Shown piece by piece: positions 34,140 through 46,000 of a stretch of DNA of 64,000 bases. Source of the DNA: Stenurella melanura (Eukaryota; Arthropoda; Insecta; Coleoptera; Cerambycidae); NCBI GenBank assembly GCA_963583905.1, contig OY757313.1, positions 117,872,503-117,936,502 of the forward strand. Reading direction: 5' to 3'. The notes under the pieces are model-generated. The model had not been told where the DNA came from and made no database searches. It was given only the letters and a program-made list of their open reading frames with translations. Numbering within the stretch: position 1 is the first letter of the stretch; every line of letters begins with the position of its first letter. The translations under genes and the position numbers were made by a program.

Positions 34140-35764
34140 ATTCTCTCGATGTGTCTCCTGAATTATCATCACATAATCCATGATCAAAATGAATACTGAC
34201 GTATTTTCGATGTGTAAATACTCTTAGCATTTTAATACAATAGTTCGCCTAGGTATAGTTTGTATTTACTGCTCTTAATGAAATCTGATAGTTCAAATTG
34301 TCATTAAATATCTACCACTTCATTCATTTTTTCATAGCACACTTAAAATGATTTAAAAAAACAATATTTTACAATGAACACTAATACGTGAGCCCAATTT
34401 ACTTGAAATTAAATTTTCTCGAAAACGATACATCCTATCGACCTTGACTAAGAGTACATTGTTTATGTACTATTTTATGTATATTCTCAGTCCCCTATTG
34501 ATTTGATGAAATTTTTATCAGGGAAAAGGTTATTGAAACTAGACGCCTCTGTTTATTTTACATAAACCAAAGTACAATGTAATCAAAGGTATTTGGTGAG
34601 ACAATGATCATACAAGTACATTAGAATACTTTCAACAGTTTTTGAGATATTTATAAAAAATGATTTCCCCTCTGATCCTTTATTGGGATGTAGCTCCCTT
34701 AGAAAGTGATTCGGAATATAAGTTTACCAGAAATGTTCTGCCTAAAGTAACTTTTTCTACAACTTCCTAAAGTCCTGGGATTAAAAACTGAAACGCCCTA
34801 TATATACACTGGTAGAAAATTACTCGAAACGTATTTTTGAACGTATTTCTATTGAAAAAACGAGTTATTGTGAAAATATTTTCATCCAGAAGGGAGGAAC
34901 TGGTGCTAGAAATATTTCCTAATAGACATGCGTTAATTGAGTGTGGAAAATAATAATTTAATATAATCAATCTAGGTATCTACTTCAATATATCATTGAT
35001 TTATTACAATCGATACCTCCCTCTATGAAAATATGTTATGTACACTATGGGAAATACTCGTACTACCCTTTTTAATCATATTGACGTTTCCAATCGAAAA
35101 TGACTCACAATATACACTATTCCGTTATTGTTTTGTTATTAATTATCCTCCTGAATGTTATGAACTGATATAAAAGAGATTCTCCATACATAAATGTGAA
35201 TTTAATGTTAACTTAGATACGATATAGATAAGAGATTGTCCAAAAGAGTTATTGAAAAGGCAACTCACCTTGGATGATAATTCAGATATTACTTTGAATC
35301 ACACTATTAATTTTAATTTTGTTAATGGAGCCATGAAAATAATATATATAACATAATGTACCAAGCGTCACTGAAATCAAATCCACCACATGCTTTTTGT
35401 AACTTATGAACCAATTTACTTGAAAGCTTCCACATTGGAACAGTTTTATGTTTTATGGTGTGAAACCTTTTGCACTTTCTATTTTTTCAGACATACCTAA
35501 GGCCTGTTTTACTCCTTTATATAATTTCTGTGAGAATTGCCATCCAGCAACTTTTTAAGGATGTGCGGAATATTCAACATAATATGTGGATTATCAGTGA
35601 TCTACATCCGCATATTTTGAGAGCTGACGTACCCCGAAGTATGCCCTACATTTCATTAGAAAAAGAGTGAAGTTTAGCAGGCCGTTATTTATTAAATTAA
35701 TTACAAACTACTGAAACTACTGATAGTACGCAAAACATCTGGGGTGGTACACCGGTAAAAAATA
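34140..35764. other. Spacer, nothing recognised
   Basis: Between two mariner fragments. No convincing coding content; short frames at 34767-34970 and 35470-35670 have no motifs. Confidence 0.4.
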
Positions 35765-36000
35765 TTAATATGATTGCACCTTATATGGATGGGTGCCCAA
35801 GTCCTTCTCTACAGGCGTTCGGCATGTTCCATCAGAAAGTTCAGTTTCCTGAGAAAGTCGTTCCAGAGGTTTTACAGGCTCTTTTTTCATACGTTGACGA
35901 ACATTATTAACAACTTCTTCTATACGAACTGTTGGCCTACCAGCACCTTTTTCAAACAGCTAGTTTCACGACCAACATAATTGGTAACACATGCATAAAA
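35765..36000 (-). pseudogene. Mariner-like transposase N-terminal fragment
   Basis: The minus strand reads KGAGRPTVRIEEVVNNVRQR and then KKEPVKPLERLSQETELSDG. These are the GRP linker and second helix-turn-helix region of a mariner-type transposase. It lies about 1.6 kb upstream (in transposase sense) of the fragment at 33615-34130. The two may be one element split by an insertion, but the families cannot be matched with certainty. Confidence 0.55.
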
Positions 36001-36399
36001 ATCCATTCGTATTACTGCTAAGGGGAAGTGCTCTTATAAATCAACCAAACATAAACGATGACTGTATTTCCAAATTCAATTAACTAGCACACCAGTTCAA
36101 AAATAGTAGGCTTTAATTATATAAGTTTATTGCTCTGTGGTCACAACCATAATTAAAATTGTCCAAATGACTGTTTTAAGACTACTCAACTAGCAATTTG
36201 ATTTTTACAAAAGTTGTAGAAATGTTTCTGACACCAATTTTATAAAGCAACATTACTCTCAGAGACACTTTCATAATGTATTCACAGCAGCTATAAATTC
36301 AAAATTGGTACCTAATAAAATTGTTCTGTCGCTGTTGATATTTTGTAACACCTGGAACCATTACAAAATAATTATATAAATAATTATTGACGCGGTGAT

Positions 36400-38348
36400 C
36401 AATGAAAATATGCAGTTATTGTACCCCTATTAAAAGAGGGCAAAGATCCTAAACTTACAAGCAGTTATCATCCACTTACACTTACCTGCTGCTTAGGTAA
36501 AATTATGGAAAAAATGGTCAGCAATCGACTATCATTTATTTAGAGAAAAACTGTTTGTTATCGGAATCACAAATGGGATTTCGCAAGCACAGGTCTACTG
36601 TAGATAATTCAGTTCAATTAGAAACTAATTCAGAGTAGCGTCGCAGCAAGAAGTCATACAATAGTGGTATTTCTTGATTTGGAGAAGGCATTTGATATGG
36701 TGTGGAGATTCAGTATTATTAACACTCTTCACAAATGGGCTGGAAACCCCAGTTTGTCAAAAGATTTTTAAACAACAGGGACTTCAAAGTCAGATTAGCT
36801 GGCACTACTTCAGAACCTCGATTGATACAATATGGCATACCTCAAGGATCAACCTTGAGCCTTATGTTATTTGCAATTGCCATAGACGACTTACTAACCA
36901 ATCTGAGAAAATTTTACTATGAACTATCACCATGTTTTTAACGCATTTTTAATGCGCCCCACATTTATTGATGATTCCTAATAATTTTTGAAGTTTGAGT
37001 TTTCTTGCAATGCAACTTACACTAATTTGTTTTAGTAGTCATAACTGTATAGTTTCTGACTCCATAAATTCTAATAAATATTTGATGTTTTAAATTTTCA
37101 GACCTTGTCATATACCATCGTCATATTTACCATCACAAGAGCTATGAAAAGCACCCCTACGGTAGCCTTGGAGACCCTATTAGACCTCCTCCCACTCAGC
37201 ATAGTGATCCATGGAGAGGCCAGGACTGGAGCATATAGGCTGCAAAACTCAAATATCCCAAATCTCCACGGAGCTAGATTGGAGGGACACTGAGGATAAT
37301 AGACACTGTAGAAGACCCTCTATTGAATATGAGGTCAGACTACATGATACCAAAAATCACCTTCAACAAGTCCTTCAATATCACCATTGAAGATAGGAAG
37401 GACTGGTTAGAAGAAGCTCCTGACCATACTACGTAAGGGCCTAACCTGGTATACTGACGGGTCTAGAACGAGCACAGGAGCTGGAGCTGGAATACATGGT
37501 GAAAAACCTAGGGCAAGTATAAGTCTTTCCCTTGGGCAACATGCCAGTGTATTCCAATCAGATATTCTGGCTATACTTGATTGTGTACGCGAGAATGCAA
37601 ATCGACAATATGTTAAGTGTATTCCAATCAGAAATTCTGGCTATACTTGATTGTGTACGCAAATCGACAATATGTTAACCAACAGATCTCCATTGCATCA
37701 GACAGTCAGGCGGCACTTGGGGCACTAGCCTCCAACAGAGTGTCATCCCGACTGGTATGGGACTACCACCTAGAGCTGAAAATTCTGGGTGAGCAGAACA
37801 GAGTCAAATTACTCTGGGTGCCAGGACACTCCAAAATTGACGGTAATGAAAAAGCCGATGAACTTGCTAGACAAGGGACAGCTAATATATTATATGGCCC
37901 AGAACCCGCGCTGGGTATTTCCAAAAGCTCAGCCAGGAAGGCGATTAAAGGTTGGGTCAAGAGCAAACACAAAAATCACTGGAGGAACATTCCAGGAAAT
38001 CGACATGGGAAAACACTCATTAAGGGTCCGTGTGCAAAACAAACTGAAGAACTGCTCACAATGAACAAGACGCAGTTAAGACTAATAACAGGACTACTGA
38101 CTGGACATTTTTCGGTAATGAAATATCTAAATACAATCGGCAAATTTGACGGTAACCTAGACTGCAGACTATGCAGCAAGGAGCCGGAAACGGTCGATCA
38201 CATCATATTCAACTGCGAGGCACTGGCTCGCAGAAGATATGGTATCTACGGGCAAGCACGAACAGACCTGGAATTCATCAGCACCCGCCCGACCATGGAC
38301 TTGTATCACTTGATTAGGGGTACAGGGGTACTGGAGTGGACGGAGTGA
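36400..38348 (+). pseudogene. Jockey-type non-LTR ORF2: RT fingers/palm, RNase H, zinc knuckle (degenerate)
   Basis: The reverse-transcriptase part (36400-36940) is in shifting frames: LGKIMEKMVSNRL-like, SQMGFRKHRSTVDNSVQLE, VFLDLEKAFDMVWRF, and YGIPQGSTLSLMLFAIAIDD. The YADD region is gone; 36950-37100 is unrelated AT-rich sequence, followed by ORF2 sequence from about 37105. RNase H follows: LTWYTDGSRTSTGAGAGIHG near 37437, SIASDSQAALGAL, and WVPGHSKIDGNEKADELARQ in the open frame 37617-38348. The end carries CRLCSKEPETVDHIIFNCEA, a Cys-Cys-His-Cys knuckle. The frame from 37617 to the stop at 38346 is intact. It is a relative of the fossil at 18845-19800. Confidence 0.85.
37549..37680. repeat. 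~65-bp local tandem duplication inside RNase H
   Basis: The segment starting TGTATTCCAATCAG at 37549 is repeated at 37618, including CTGGCTATACTTGATTGTG and AATCGACAATATGTTAA. The second copy lacks a few bases (GAGAATGC). The duplication breaks the ancestral frame just before the intact open part. Confidence 0.75.
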
Positions 38349-41300
38349 AACATGTGAACTTTAGGGAGGCGGATTAATATGTGGTAAAATCTAAAATATT
38401 ATCATAAATAAAAATAACTATTTAATTTTATACTTTTTATATTAAAATTAATTAACGGAAAATTTTATGTCTAACTACTGCTTGGCCTTGGCGCTCTTAG
38501 GTAATTGGGGGGGGGGGGCACTTCCTACCCTACCAGTAAAAAATATGTTTTCTTATCGATGTAAAGTAAATGGTATACTGTAGTTAATAAAGTAAACTTT
38601 CAAAATAAACTGTTTAATGCCAATATGTACAACAAATTTTTATTCCAGTCTCCCACATTGCCTATATCAAATTTTTGATATGAATATAACCTAAGAAGTA
38701 TTACCCGCCCAGAAAAGTGAGAGATAATTTAATTATCTGCAACTTTTCCGCTAAAACTATTAGTTTCGGAGATATAGAGCAATTTGCGTTTTCCAATATG
38801 GCGACCGGAAGCCACCACATAGCCATATGGAAATCCGTATTTAAGCTTCTCTGATAGCCCTCTATCACAAATAAAAAAATTGAGCTTAGTGTATTTCATT
38901 AAAATCTAACTTTGTCGTACTATATGAGAAAATATCTTGATACATCGTAGACAAGATTCAGTTTTTAAAACTGTTAAAGCGAAATTAAAGTTAAACTAAC
39001 TGATACTTATTCAAAATTTAATAGCTTCCTTTTAGCACGATAAAGTAAACAGATGATCCATCCAAAAACAATAGTTTAGCCGAAATGCCCACGCACTTTT
39101 CAGGCAGGACTCCCTCGATACGTTTGTTACATACATTTTTTCCAATCAGCTGCTGATAAAAGATGTTTACTCTTCCTAGTTTATTTTAAAAATAACCCGA
39201 ACAACAAACATTTTACAGGCTCTCTAACGAGGTAACTGTTTAAAAATAACTCTAAAACTCAGTTACTAACTTTTCTCATAACTTTATAGCCTTGCACGTA
39301 AAACAATGGAAGCAGCAGGTAGACTTGCCTTTTATATTTTATGGTTATGATCATATTTCCTATTCTCCGTCTGTATTCCACTTTAAATTATATACTATTC
39401 CAATTGCCAATGACATTTACTTGAATTTCAGCAAAGCGAAATGCTATTTTAAAAACTGTCACGTGTTTGAGAACTCGACCTATAAATTATTTATTATTCG
39501 CTGTCTTACATCGCTGTACAGACATTGATTGCATAGGACATACATACTAGAATTCATACGTAAACGAAATAAATCAATAAATAAAATTGGAAGGTATATG
39601 CTAGGTCATTGTTTATCATTTAGTAAATTGGTTAAGAATTTGAAACAAGTGCAACATGCAACTATTCATTATTTATATGGACAATACGTAAAGGTCTCTT
39701 AGCCACTCATAGAAGTAGTCCCAAAATATCTAAATATTCATCATTCTGGGAAGAAATTTCAGATTTGATTGATTGATTGATTTGCCAGCGTAAGGTGGGC
39801 GTTGCTGTCGATTCCAGTCAGGAGGTTCGCTGCTACACGTAGCTTGATCGTCCGCCGAACACGCCCAACGGACAGCCAAGCCTCGTGCCGAAACCAAACC
39901 TCGTATGTTTTATATATCGCTGGATCGGCTGCATATGCCGGGTTGGACATTTGACATGCTTGTTGTCAGCAGCGAAAGCCACATGACGCATGGGGTAGGA
40001 ATATGGGGAGTGTAGATATGTGAGATGCTTCTTTTTAGTTGCCATGCTTCTTTTAAGTTTTCATATGTCATCAATGGTTGGGAAATGTAAGTGTTTGCAA
40101 CATGTTTATTTTTAGTTCCATGCTTCTTTTAAGTTTCCATCTATCATCATCTCCTTATTTATTCTTCTTCTAAGTTTTCTGTTTCTTCTTCTGAATCTAG
40201 CAGCTTTTATTTTTATTTCCCACTTTCATTTATCAACCGTTCCACAGGTAAATATCTGTTTATGGTGGGAGTTATGGGAAGGATCCTATTTCGCGGTAAG
40301 AGAATAAGAGCTCTTTATCGCGAGTTATATGAAAGAGGTCGGAGGGAATATTTTGTACACCCTGTATATTATTTTTGAAGCAATTAGTTTTAATTTCCGG
40401 TTTCCCGTTGCGCTTTTCAATTCTGGGTATTTCATTACCTATATATAATAACTTTTAAATTTTACTTTTAAATTTTTTTCTCTGTTTTGTAATTAACTAA
40501 AAATTAATAAGCAAAATACCATTAATAGATTAGACTAGACTTGACTTATCTTTTGGTCGCTTTGTGTTTATATTGATAGCTTCCCCCTTTCTTATGTAGT
40601 ATTCCCTCACTACTTGCACTCTCGGTTTCATCCTTCCAGATGTTGTTAAGTGGTACCATTCACTTCACCGTAGGTAGAAACTCCACTGGACCCTTTTTCG
40701 ATGCACATCCAGCCTCTATTATATTTCAAGATGTGAGCGGGTTATTCAGATATATCAGAAATATCAGATTTAAATACAAAATATAGTACTCCAGGGAGTA
40801 TTTTCAACTTTAATCTTTTGTGGCAATATTTTGTTAGCGTATTGTATGTATACTACTGTACACACCTATAAAATAACTTAGCATCATTAACTAATTAATT
40901 TAATTTAAAATTATTTCATTTTTAAATATATATACTGTACGACATATATTGAATTCTACATATGTTTCTAAGGCCTTCACGGAATTTAGTTGTTTTTATT
41001 TTAAACAGTACACCGCGATGGGCATGAGTTTAAACTCAGTGAATATAAGTCTTTTCCAAACATATTCAACGTTTTTACCTTAGACGTTCTATTACTATTA
41101 TTAATATTAATAATGGACGGTGAACAACCTTCTGCAATGGCATTATATTACTAGTATTAATATTAATAATTGTTGCAAACAACCTTCAGCAATGCAAAAA
41201 GTCAGCGTATGGTTTCCTTCCGAAATGTTGACGCATCTAAACTGACATAACAGTCTAACCTCACAGACCACACACATTTCACTCTAAATAAAGACGTTGT

Positions 41301-41599
41301 GAGAAAAAGTGATGAATAAAATATTTAAACGTTTATAGATGATATCAAATACACAATATTAAACACGTCAATAATAAATTGATTCCTTCAATAAGTTGAA
41401 AATGTTGAATCTTTTTCATATAGGCCAGTGAATGAAACATTTTTGCACATTAAGATTCAAATTAATTATTGTAGAGAAATGAATAGTTCATATATTCGGT
41501 CTGGAATGTGATTTGCAGTAACAGTTTCAAATGTAGGACTGGGCAATCTTTCAGAGTCTAAAAAATCGAAATAAAAAAAATGAAGAATGACTGGTATTT
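38349..41599. other. Repeat-like spacer without recognised genes
   Basis: Contains a run of about a dozen G residues near 38507-38518. An unidentified GC-richer segment lies at 39770-40025, starting (GATT)n. CCATGCTTCTTTTAAGTTT is repeated near 40043 and 40118. TATTAATATTAATAAT is repeated around 41100 and 41160, each followed by a similar ACAACCTTC.GCAATG block. None is assignable to a family. Confidence 0.4.
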
Positions 41600-41940
41600 T
41601 GCACCAAACGAGCGTCTGCGCATAAAAGGCAAATGCTATGAGAGATTAAAAAAAATAGCACAATTTCGTCATAATTCTCCTATGAAAATTTAAATGAACT
41701 ATTGTCAAAAAGTTAAAGGAAAATATTTATATAATGCAAGCATACATGCTCATTCTATGGTGGAGATTTGTAGATAATATGCTTTCAATATGGCCTTACA
41801 ACAAAAAATTATTAAGTAATTTTTTTAATCGGATTAATAAGGAGAATGAACCGCCAATTAAATCAACATTTGAAATACAAAATCATAATGAATTAGTTTT
41901 CTTAGACTTTTTGATTAATAAATTACATGACACATAATCG
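41600..41940 (+). pseudogene. Penelope-like reverse transcriptase fragment
   Basis: The frame around 41734-41937 reads WWRFVDNMLSIWPYNKKLLS followed by KSTFEIQNHNELVFLDFLIN. This matches the catalytic region of Penelope-like reverse transcriptases, whose usual motif is F/Y-V-D-D; here the second Asp is Asn, so catalysis would be lost. Nothing before about 41700 is readable. The frame ends where an unrelated repeat starts, and the rest of the ORF resumes at 42979. Confidence 0.7.
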
Positions 41941-42978
41941 AAACCGCTGCGTAAAGAGTCACTACTTCCACATCCAGATTTTTCATCCAAGTCACTTTAT
42001 AGGAAACATCTCCACTATATTTGGACTCTGGTATGTGGAAATTATTGATCATAGAATTTTAATAATATTTTCGGCAGATGTCTGAAAAATTTGAGGAGTT
42101 GATTTCTACCATATACGTTAAAAATGAAGTTCCTAACTTGTTCTGCCTATTTTCCCCTATTTACAACCTACCGCCTCCCACCACTTCAACGGAATCATCT
42201 CAATCAAGTGTCATTACAATATAAACGTGTACTAACTTTCAAGTGAATATCTCAAAATTTAATTTAAAAACCTGACGCCTTGGCTTCTAGTATATACACC
42301 AAATCCTAAATTTCTGTTCTCTCCAGCTTGCTTCACTTATTTTACCCTATTTACCCCTCCTTAACCCCCAACCTTTCAACGGAATCATCTAAAAATATAA
42401 TCTAGTTCCATATGTCGTTATAATACATGCGTGTACCAAATTTCAAGTGAATATCTCAATTTTATTTTATCAACCCTTTTTAAAATGTAGTAGGGGTGGT
42501 AGAGGGTTGGAGAATATTAAAGAAAAATCTGAGGCCTTGACTTTTAGTAAATATACCGAATTTCAGGTTTCTGTACTCTTACCAGCTTGCTTTACATATT
42601 TTCCTCTATTTACCATATATACCCCCAAACCCTTCACTGGATATGTTCAAAAAACAATTCAGATCCAGATCTCGTTTAATAAATACATGTACAAAATTTT
42701 CACTCAATATCTTAAACCGTTCCGGAGAAAACATGCGGACAAGAAAAATTACCGTCACAGACCGAGAGATGGACCGACAAACAGACCGACAGACAGACCT
42801 ACGAACAGACCGACAGACATACCGACTGATAGACCTACAGACAGACAGACATAACATTTTTTTTTCGCTCTAATTTAAAATCTCGACGTTTCGTAACAAC
42901 CTATTTCAAGAAAAAAAAAACTGCATTTTTTACTATTAGTATACTTCCAATTCACTATGTGGATGTGAAAGTAAAAAG
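41941..42978. repeat. Interspersed repeat with ~215-bp tandem units, inserted in a PLE
   Basis: The left end has CACTACTTCCACATCCAGA; the right end, reversed, has TACTTTCACATCC, so the tips are loosely inverted. Three diverged units of about 215 bp lie in 42080-42720. Each contains a TTCTGTTCTC or TTCTGTACTC block, TTACC-CTATTTACC, CCC-rich AACCC(C)CAACC, TTCAACGGAATCATC, and TTTCAAGTGAATATCTCAA. A single copy of the family is at 12150-12600. The insertion interrupts the PLE reading frame. Confidence 0.6.
42755..42852. repeat. Degenerate GACCGACAGA microsatellite
   Basis: About eight to ten imperfect units of GACCGACAGACA-type sequence. It generates long but meaningless open frames on both strands. 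Confidence 0.75.
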
Positions 42979-43600
42979 AGTTTATAGAAAGAGAAAGAGA
43001 AGACGCACAAATAGATACTTAAATTTCAATTCAAATCAACAATATTGGTGTTAAGAAAGGTGTTAATAAATATTTATATGACAGAGGTAAAATAATGTCT
43101 TCTACTGAGGAAATTTCAACCAATGAGAAACGATTTACAAAGATTGCCCTATTCAATAACCGATATCCTGGTAGTTATGTTTATAGTTGACAAACATTGA
43201 GTATACAACAACGGGTATACAACAAAAAGCAACCTTAGCAGTAATTTCATATATACCTACATGGTTTATCTGGTAAATTCCGAAAGAAATCGAATAGGTT
43301 TCCTGTACGAACGATGTTTTAAGCGAATACTAAGCAGAGTTCGATTTTATCGAAGACCAAAGCGCTAAATATTATTCACAAGTCACAAAAATTGTATTTA
43401 GAGTGGGCCTTGTGAGTGCGAAAAATATTATGTAGGTGGCTTATCTAGACCTATCAACATAACGCTTAATGAATATATAAATTATAATAGAAGAAGAGAA
43501 TTCGAAAAACCTTAAATATGTGAACACCCGTGAGATAACAATCATAGGATCATGAAATAAGACGATGAATCCACTATTATTTTATTAAATGAGGAAAAAT
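42979..43600 (+). pseudogene. Penelope-like element: post-RT region and GIY-YIG-like endonuclease, broken
   Basis: Resumes the PLE interrupted at about 41940. TNRYLNFNSNQ is the conserved start after the reverse transcriptase, then KRFTKIALFNNRYPGS. Past several stops, the endonuclease region follows: CECEKYYVGGLSRPINITLNE near 43410-43470, and INYNRRREFEKP. In intact PLEs this GIY-YIG-type domain nicks the target DNA. The tyrosine-rich KYYVG part is recognisable but the surrounding catalytic residues are not. Stops and frameshifts show it is dead. The C-terminal ICEHP... and NNHRIM remnants continue to about 43600. Confidence 0.65.
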
Positions 43601-44517
43601 GCATCTCAAATTACCATGTATTTTTGTACGAGTTGTTTGCCCATTTTCAAGGACGAAGCAAGCAAAATAAAATAAATATACCTAATGTAATATCTCACAT
43701 AACTATGAAAATACATAAACAACAAATTGTCATGGTCGAAGGCTTTAAAAGATTTGCCAAAGTTTTTGGTTTTCATTTTTAATTTTCAAGCAGAAGACAT
43801 AGTGTTCAATGTGAACCACGAGGTTTAAGATGGCATCAACTTTTTCATAACATCCATCTTCACCACAAAACAAAAAACTGCAGGATTTTGGCAAAGTTAA
43901 ATAAATGCCAAATATAATATGAAACATAACCTTCATATGACCAAATTGACGTATTCCATTGCTTTAATAAGCTTTACTAGAACAAGAGCACTAAATGTGA
44001 CTACATTCCAAGGGGAGTTACATGTGGTATGTTTTAGTTTCATCCAGTAACGTCACATATATTTCTCTATTTTGCTAAGTATGTTTTAGTATTGCGTCAA
44101 GTGGAATACTACAGATGACAGTTCCTCGAGAAGACAACTCAAATTAAATGAATTAATCTTCTTCGATTAATTTTTAAGGATCCATTTGAATGTTAAATAA
44201 TTTTATACACAAGAGAAATGTTATTTTAAAGTATGCTCGAGCCCTCTGCTAATTTTGAAGAGCCGCCGCCTACGATTGTTAATTGTTATAAAATTTAAAC
44301 TTTTTAAATATAAAATGCACACAAAAACAGTTTCTCTGTAAAAAAATTGCGCCAAGTACACTTTGTCCAAAAAAATATCCTTCCTTTCTACAAAAACATA
44401 AAATGAGAAAATGTGGTATCTCCAAAAATAATTGAAAACAATTAAAGTCGCCAAGTCTATTTATAAAAAAAATAATCATCGATACTTACAACACGAGTAT
44501 TTGCTTACATATTTCAG
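43601..44517. other. Spacer between PLE fossil and hammerhead motif
   Basis: No coding similarity. It may include PLE 3' untranslated sequence, but nothing here matches the PLE tails at 13318-14271. Confidence 0.4.
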
Positions 44518-44579
44518 TTTAGAAGAAACCGCACTGAAGAGACATATATGTCGAAACACGTGTCTGTGGGTGTTCTAAA
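44518..44579 (+). ncRNA. Hammerhead ribozyme motif with extended stem I
   Basis: UUUAGAA (44518-44524) pairs with UUCUAAA (44573-44579). After an internal loop, CCGCA (44529-44533) pairs with UGUGG (44565-44569). The core reads CUGAAGA (44534-44540), which fits CUGANGA. Stem II is GACAU/AUGUC (44541-44552) and GAA follows at 44553-44555. Stem III is the self-complementary ACACGUGU (44556-44563). The predicted cleavage base is C at 44564. All core positions match the family and stem I totals 12 pairs. It is unrelated in stem sequence to the E1/E2 hammerheads. Confidence 0.78.
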
Positions 44580-45794
44580 GTTTTGTGTTACTGCTATATC
44601 GGTAAGTGCTTTTGTTTTGATTATCTATGGGTTTCATTGAGCAGGATAATTTAAATTAAAACAACATTATGATAACAATCGTACTGTTCATAATGGGCAT
44701 ATTTCCTTTCAGATAATTGTATTAGAAGGATATATGTTTTATACTTATCTGTGATAAGTATTTTGTAAAGGCTAGAATACTTACTAGTGTAATATATTTA
44801 TTCATTTGTTTCTATTGTTATAGAGCATTTACAGTTCCAAGAAGTTGCATTTGCATTTAATTATATTAAAATAATTATTTTTTTAAATTTATTTATTTTT
44901 TTCTAATCGATGTGACAGCGACAATTGAGTAAACCAACTTGCAATGTGTTTTACCAATGATTTACAACAATACACATAAATGTCAGTTCCTGGTTAATTG
45001 TAAAACAAATAAACAAGCTACCGACCCTTCCGGGTACGTGATAAAAACCAGTGTTAAAAATATCAACAGCGAACTTAGCAATATGTATTTGTTCCTATAG
45101 ACAGTTAGTAAATAAGTTAAATAAATACCTAGAAAATTATAATTTCTACATTATAATATAATTTGCCAATTATCAAATATTACGTAAATAGTGTCCTACA
45201 TACTTACAGCGTCATTCATTACATTTTATTATTTGTAGACATCTGCGTACGACGACATTTGCTAATTGCAAAATAAATAAAACTGTTTGGTGAAATGAAA
45301 CATTACTATAAAAGGTATTCATTGATTATTTATTGTAAAAACAGATTATAGTGCATTCATATACTGTGACGTTGCTCATTTCTGTACAAAGGGATAAATA
45401 TATAACAACTGATTTTTTAATTAACATTTAGTCATCAAAAATTCCAATATCGGTGGAATTCCTTTGCACCCTCTTTTCAAGTATACGTTATATAATTTAA
45501 ATTAACATTAATTTTGAATAAGTAAGAGACAAGTTAACTGAATATACCTAACTCTCACGTCCTGGTCAAGGGAGAAAGGGTATACTAAGCCCTTGTGCAA
45601 AGCGATTAAATGGGAGAACCGTTGACAAAACCAAGAGTGTAGTACATACGCAAGTTATTTTACCCAATAATATAACATTAATTCATTGGTCAAAAAACAA
45701 TGTTAAAAATGGACTTTTTTGGCCCATCCGTGGCAAAGTGTGGAAGCACAGCCTCCTCTATTACAAGCTTATGGTGATATAATTTATTTGTTTT
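44580..45794. other. Spacer, nothing recognised
   Basis: AT-rich; no gene or clear repeat ends. Confidence 0.4.
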
Positions 45795-46000
45795 TCATTC
45801 TTTTTTTATACTCTTCGCAAATGCAAAACGAAGAATATATTGCATTCGATCGGCACATTTCTGAACCCGGTAATATTGTTCGTAGAGAAAATTTTCATAA
45901 CACTATGTTGGTGATCGAATTCTGAACAACTTTTAAAATATCCGTCCGTCTGCCCGTCTTCCTGTGTGTCTGTCATTCTCGAATTCTTCTATATATTTTA
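45795..46000. repeat. Second copy of the GGAC-microsatellite repeat (inverted)
   Basis: TATACTCTTCGCAAATGCAA, TCTGAACCCGGTAATATT, GTGATCGAATTCTGAACAAC and CCGTCCGTCTGCCCGTC occur in the reverse order and strand of 10850-11005. The two define a diverged dispersed repeat. Confidence 0.5.

Noticed and set aside
38507..38518. G-run as a regulatory quadruplex
   Set aside because: A single homopolymer run without spaced G-tracts or context.
42447..42873. Asp/Arg/Thr-Pro rich open frames
   Set aside because: Produced by the GACCGACAGA microsatellite read in several frames.
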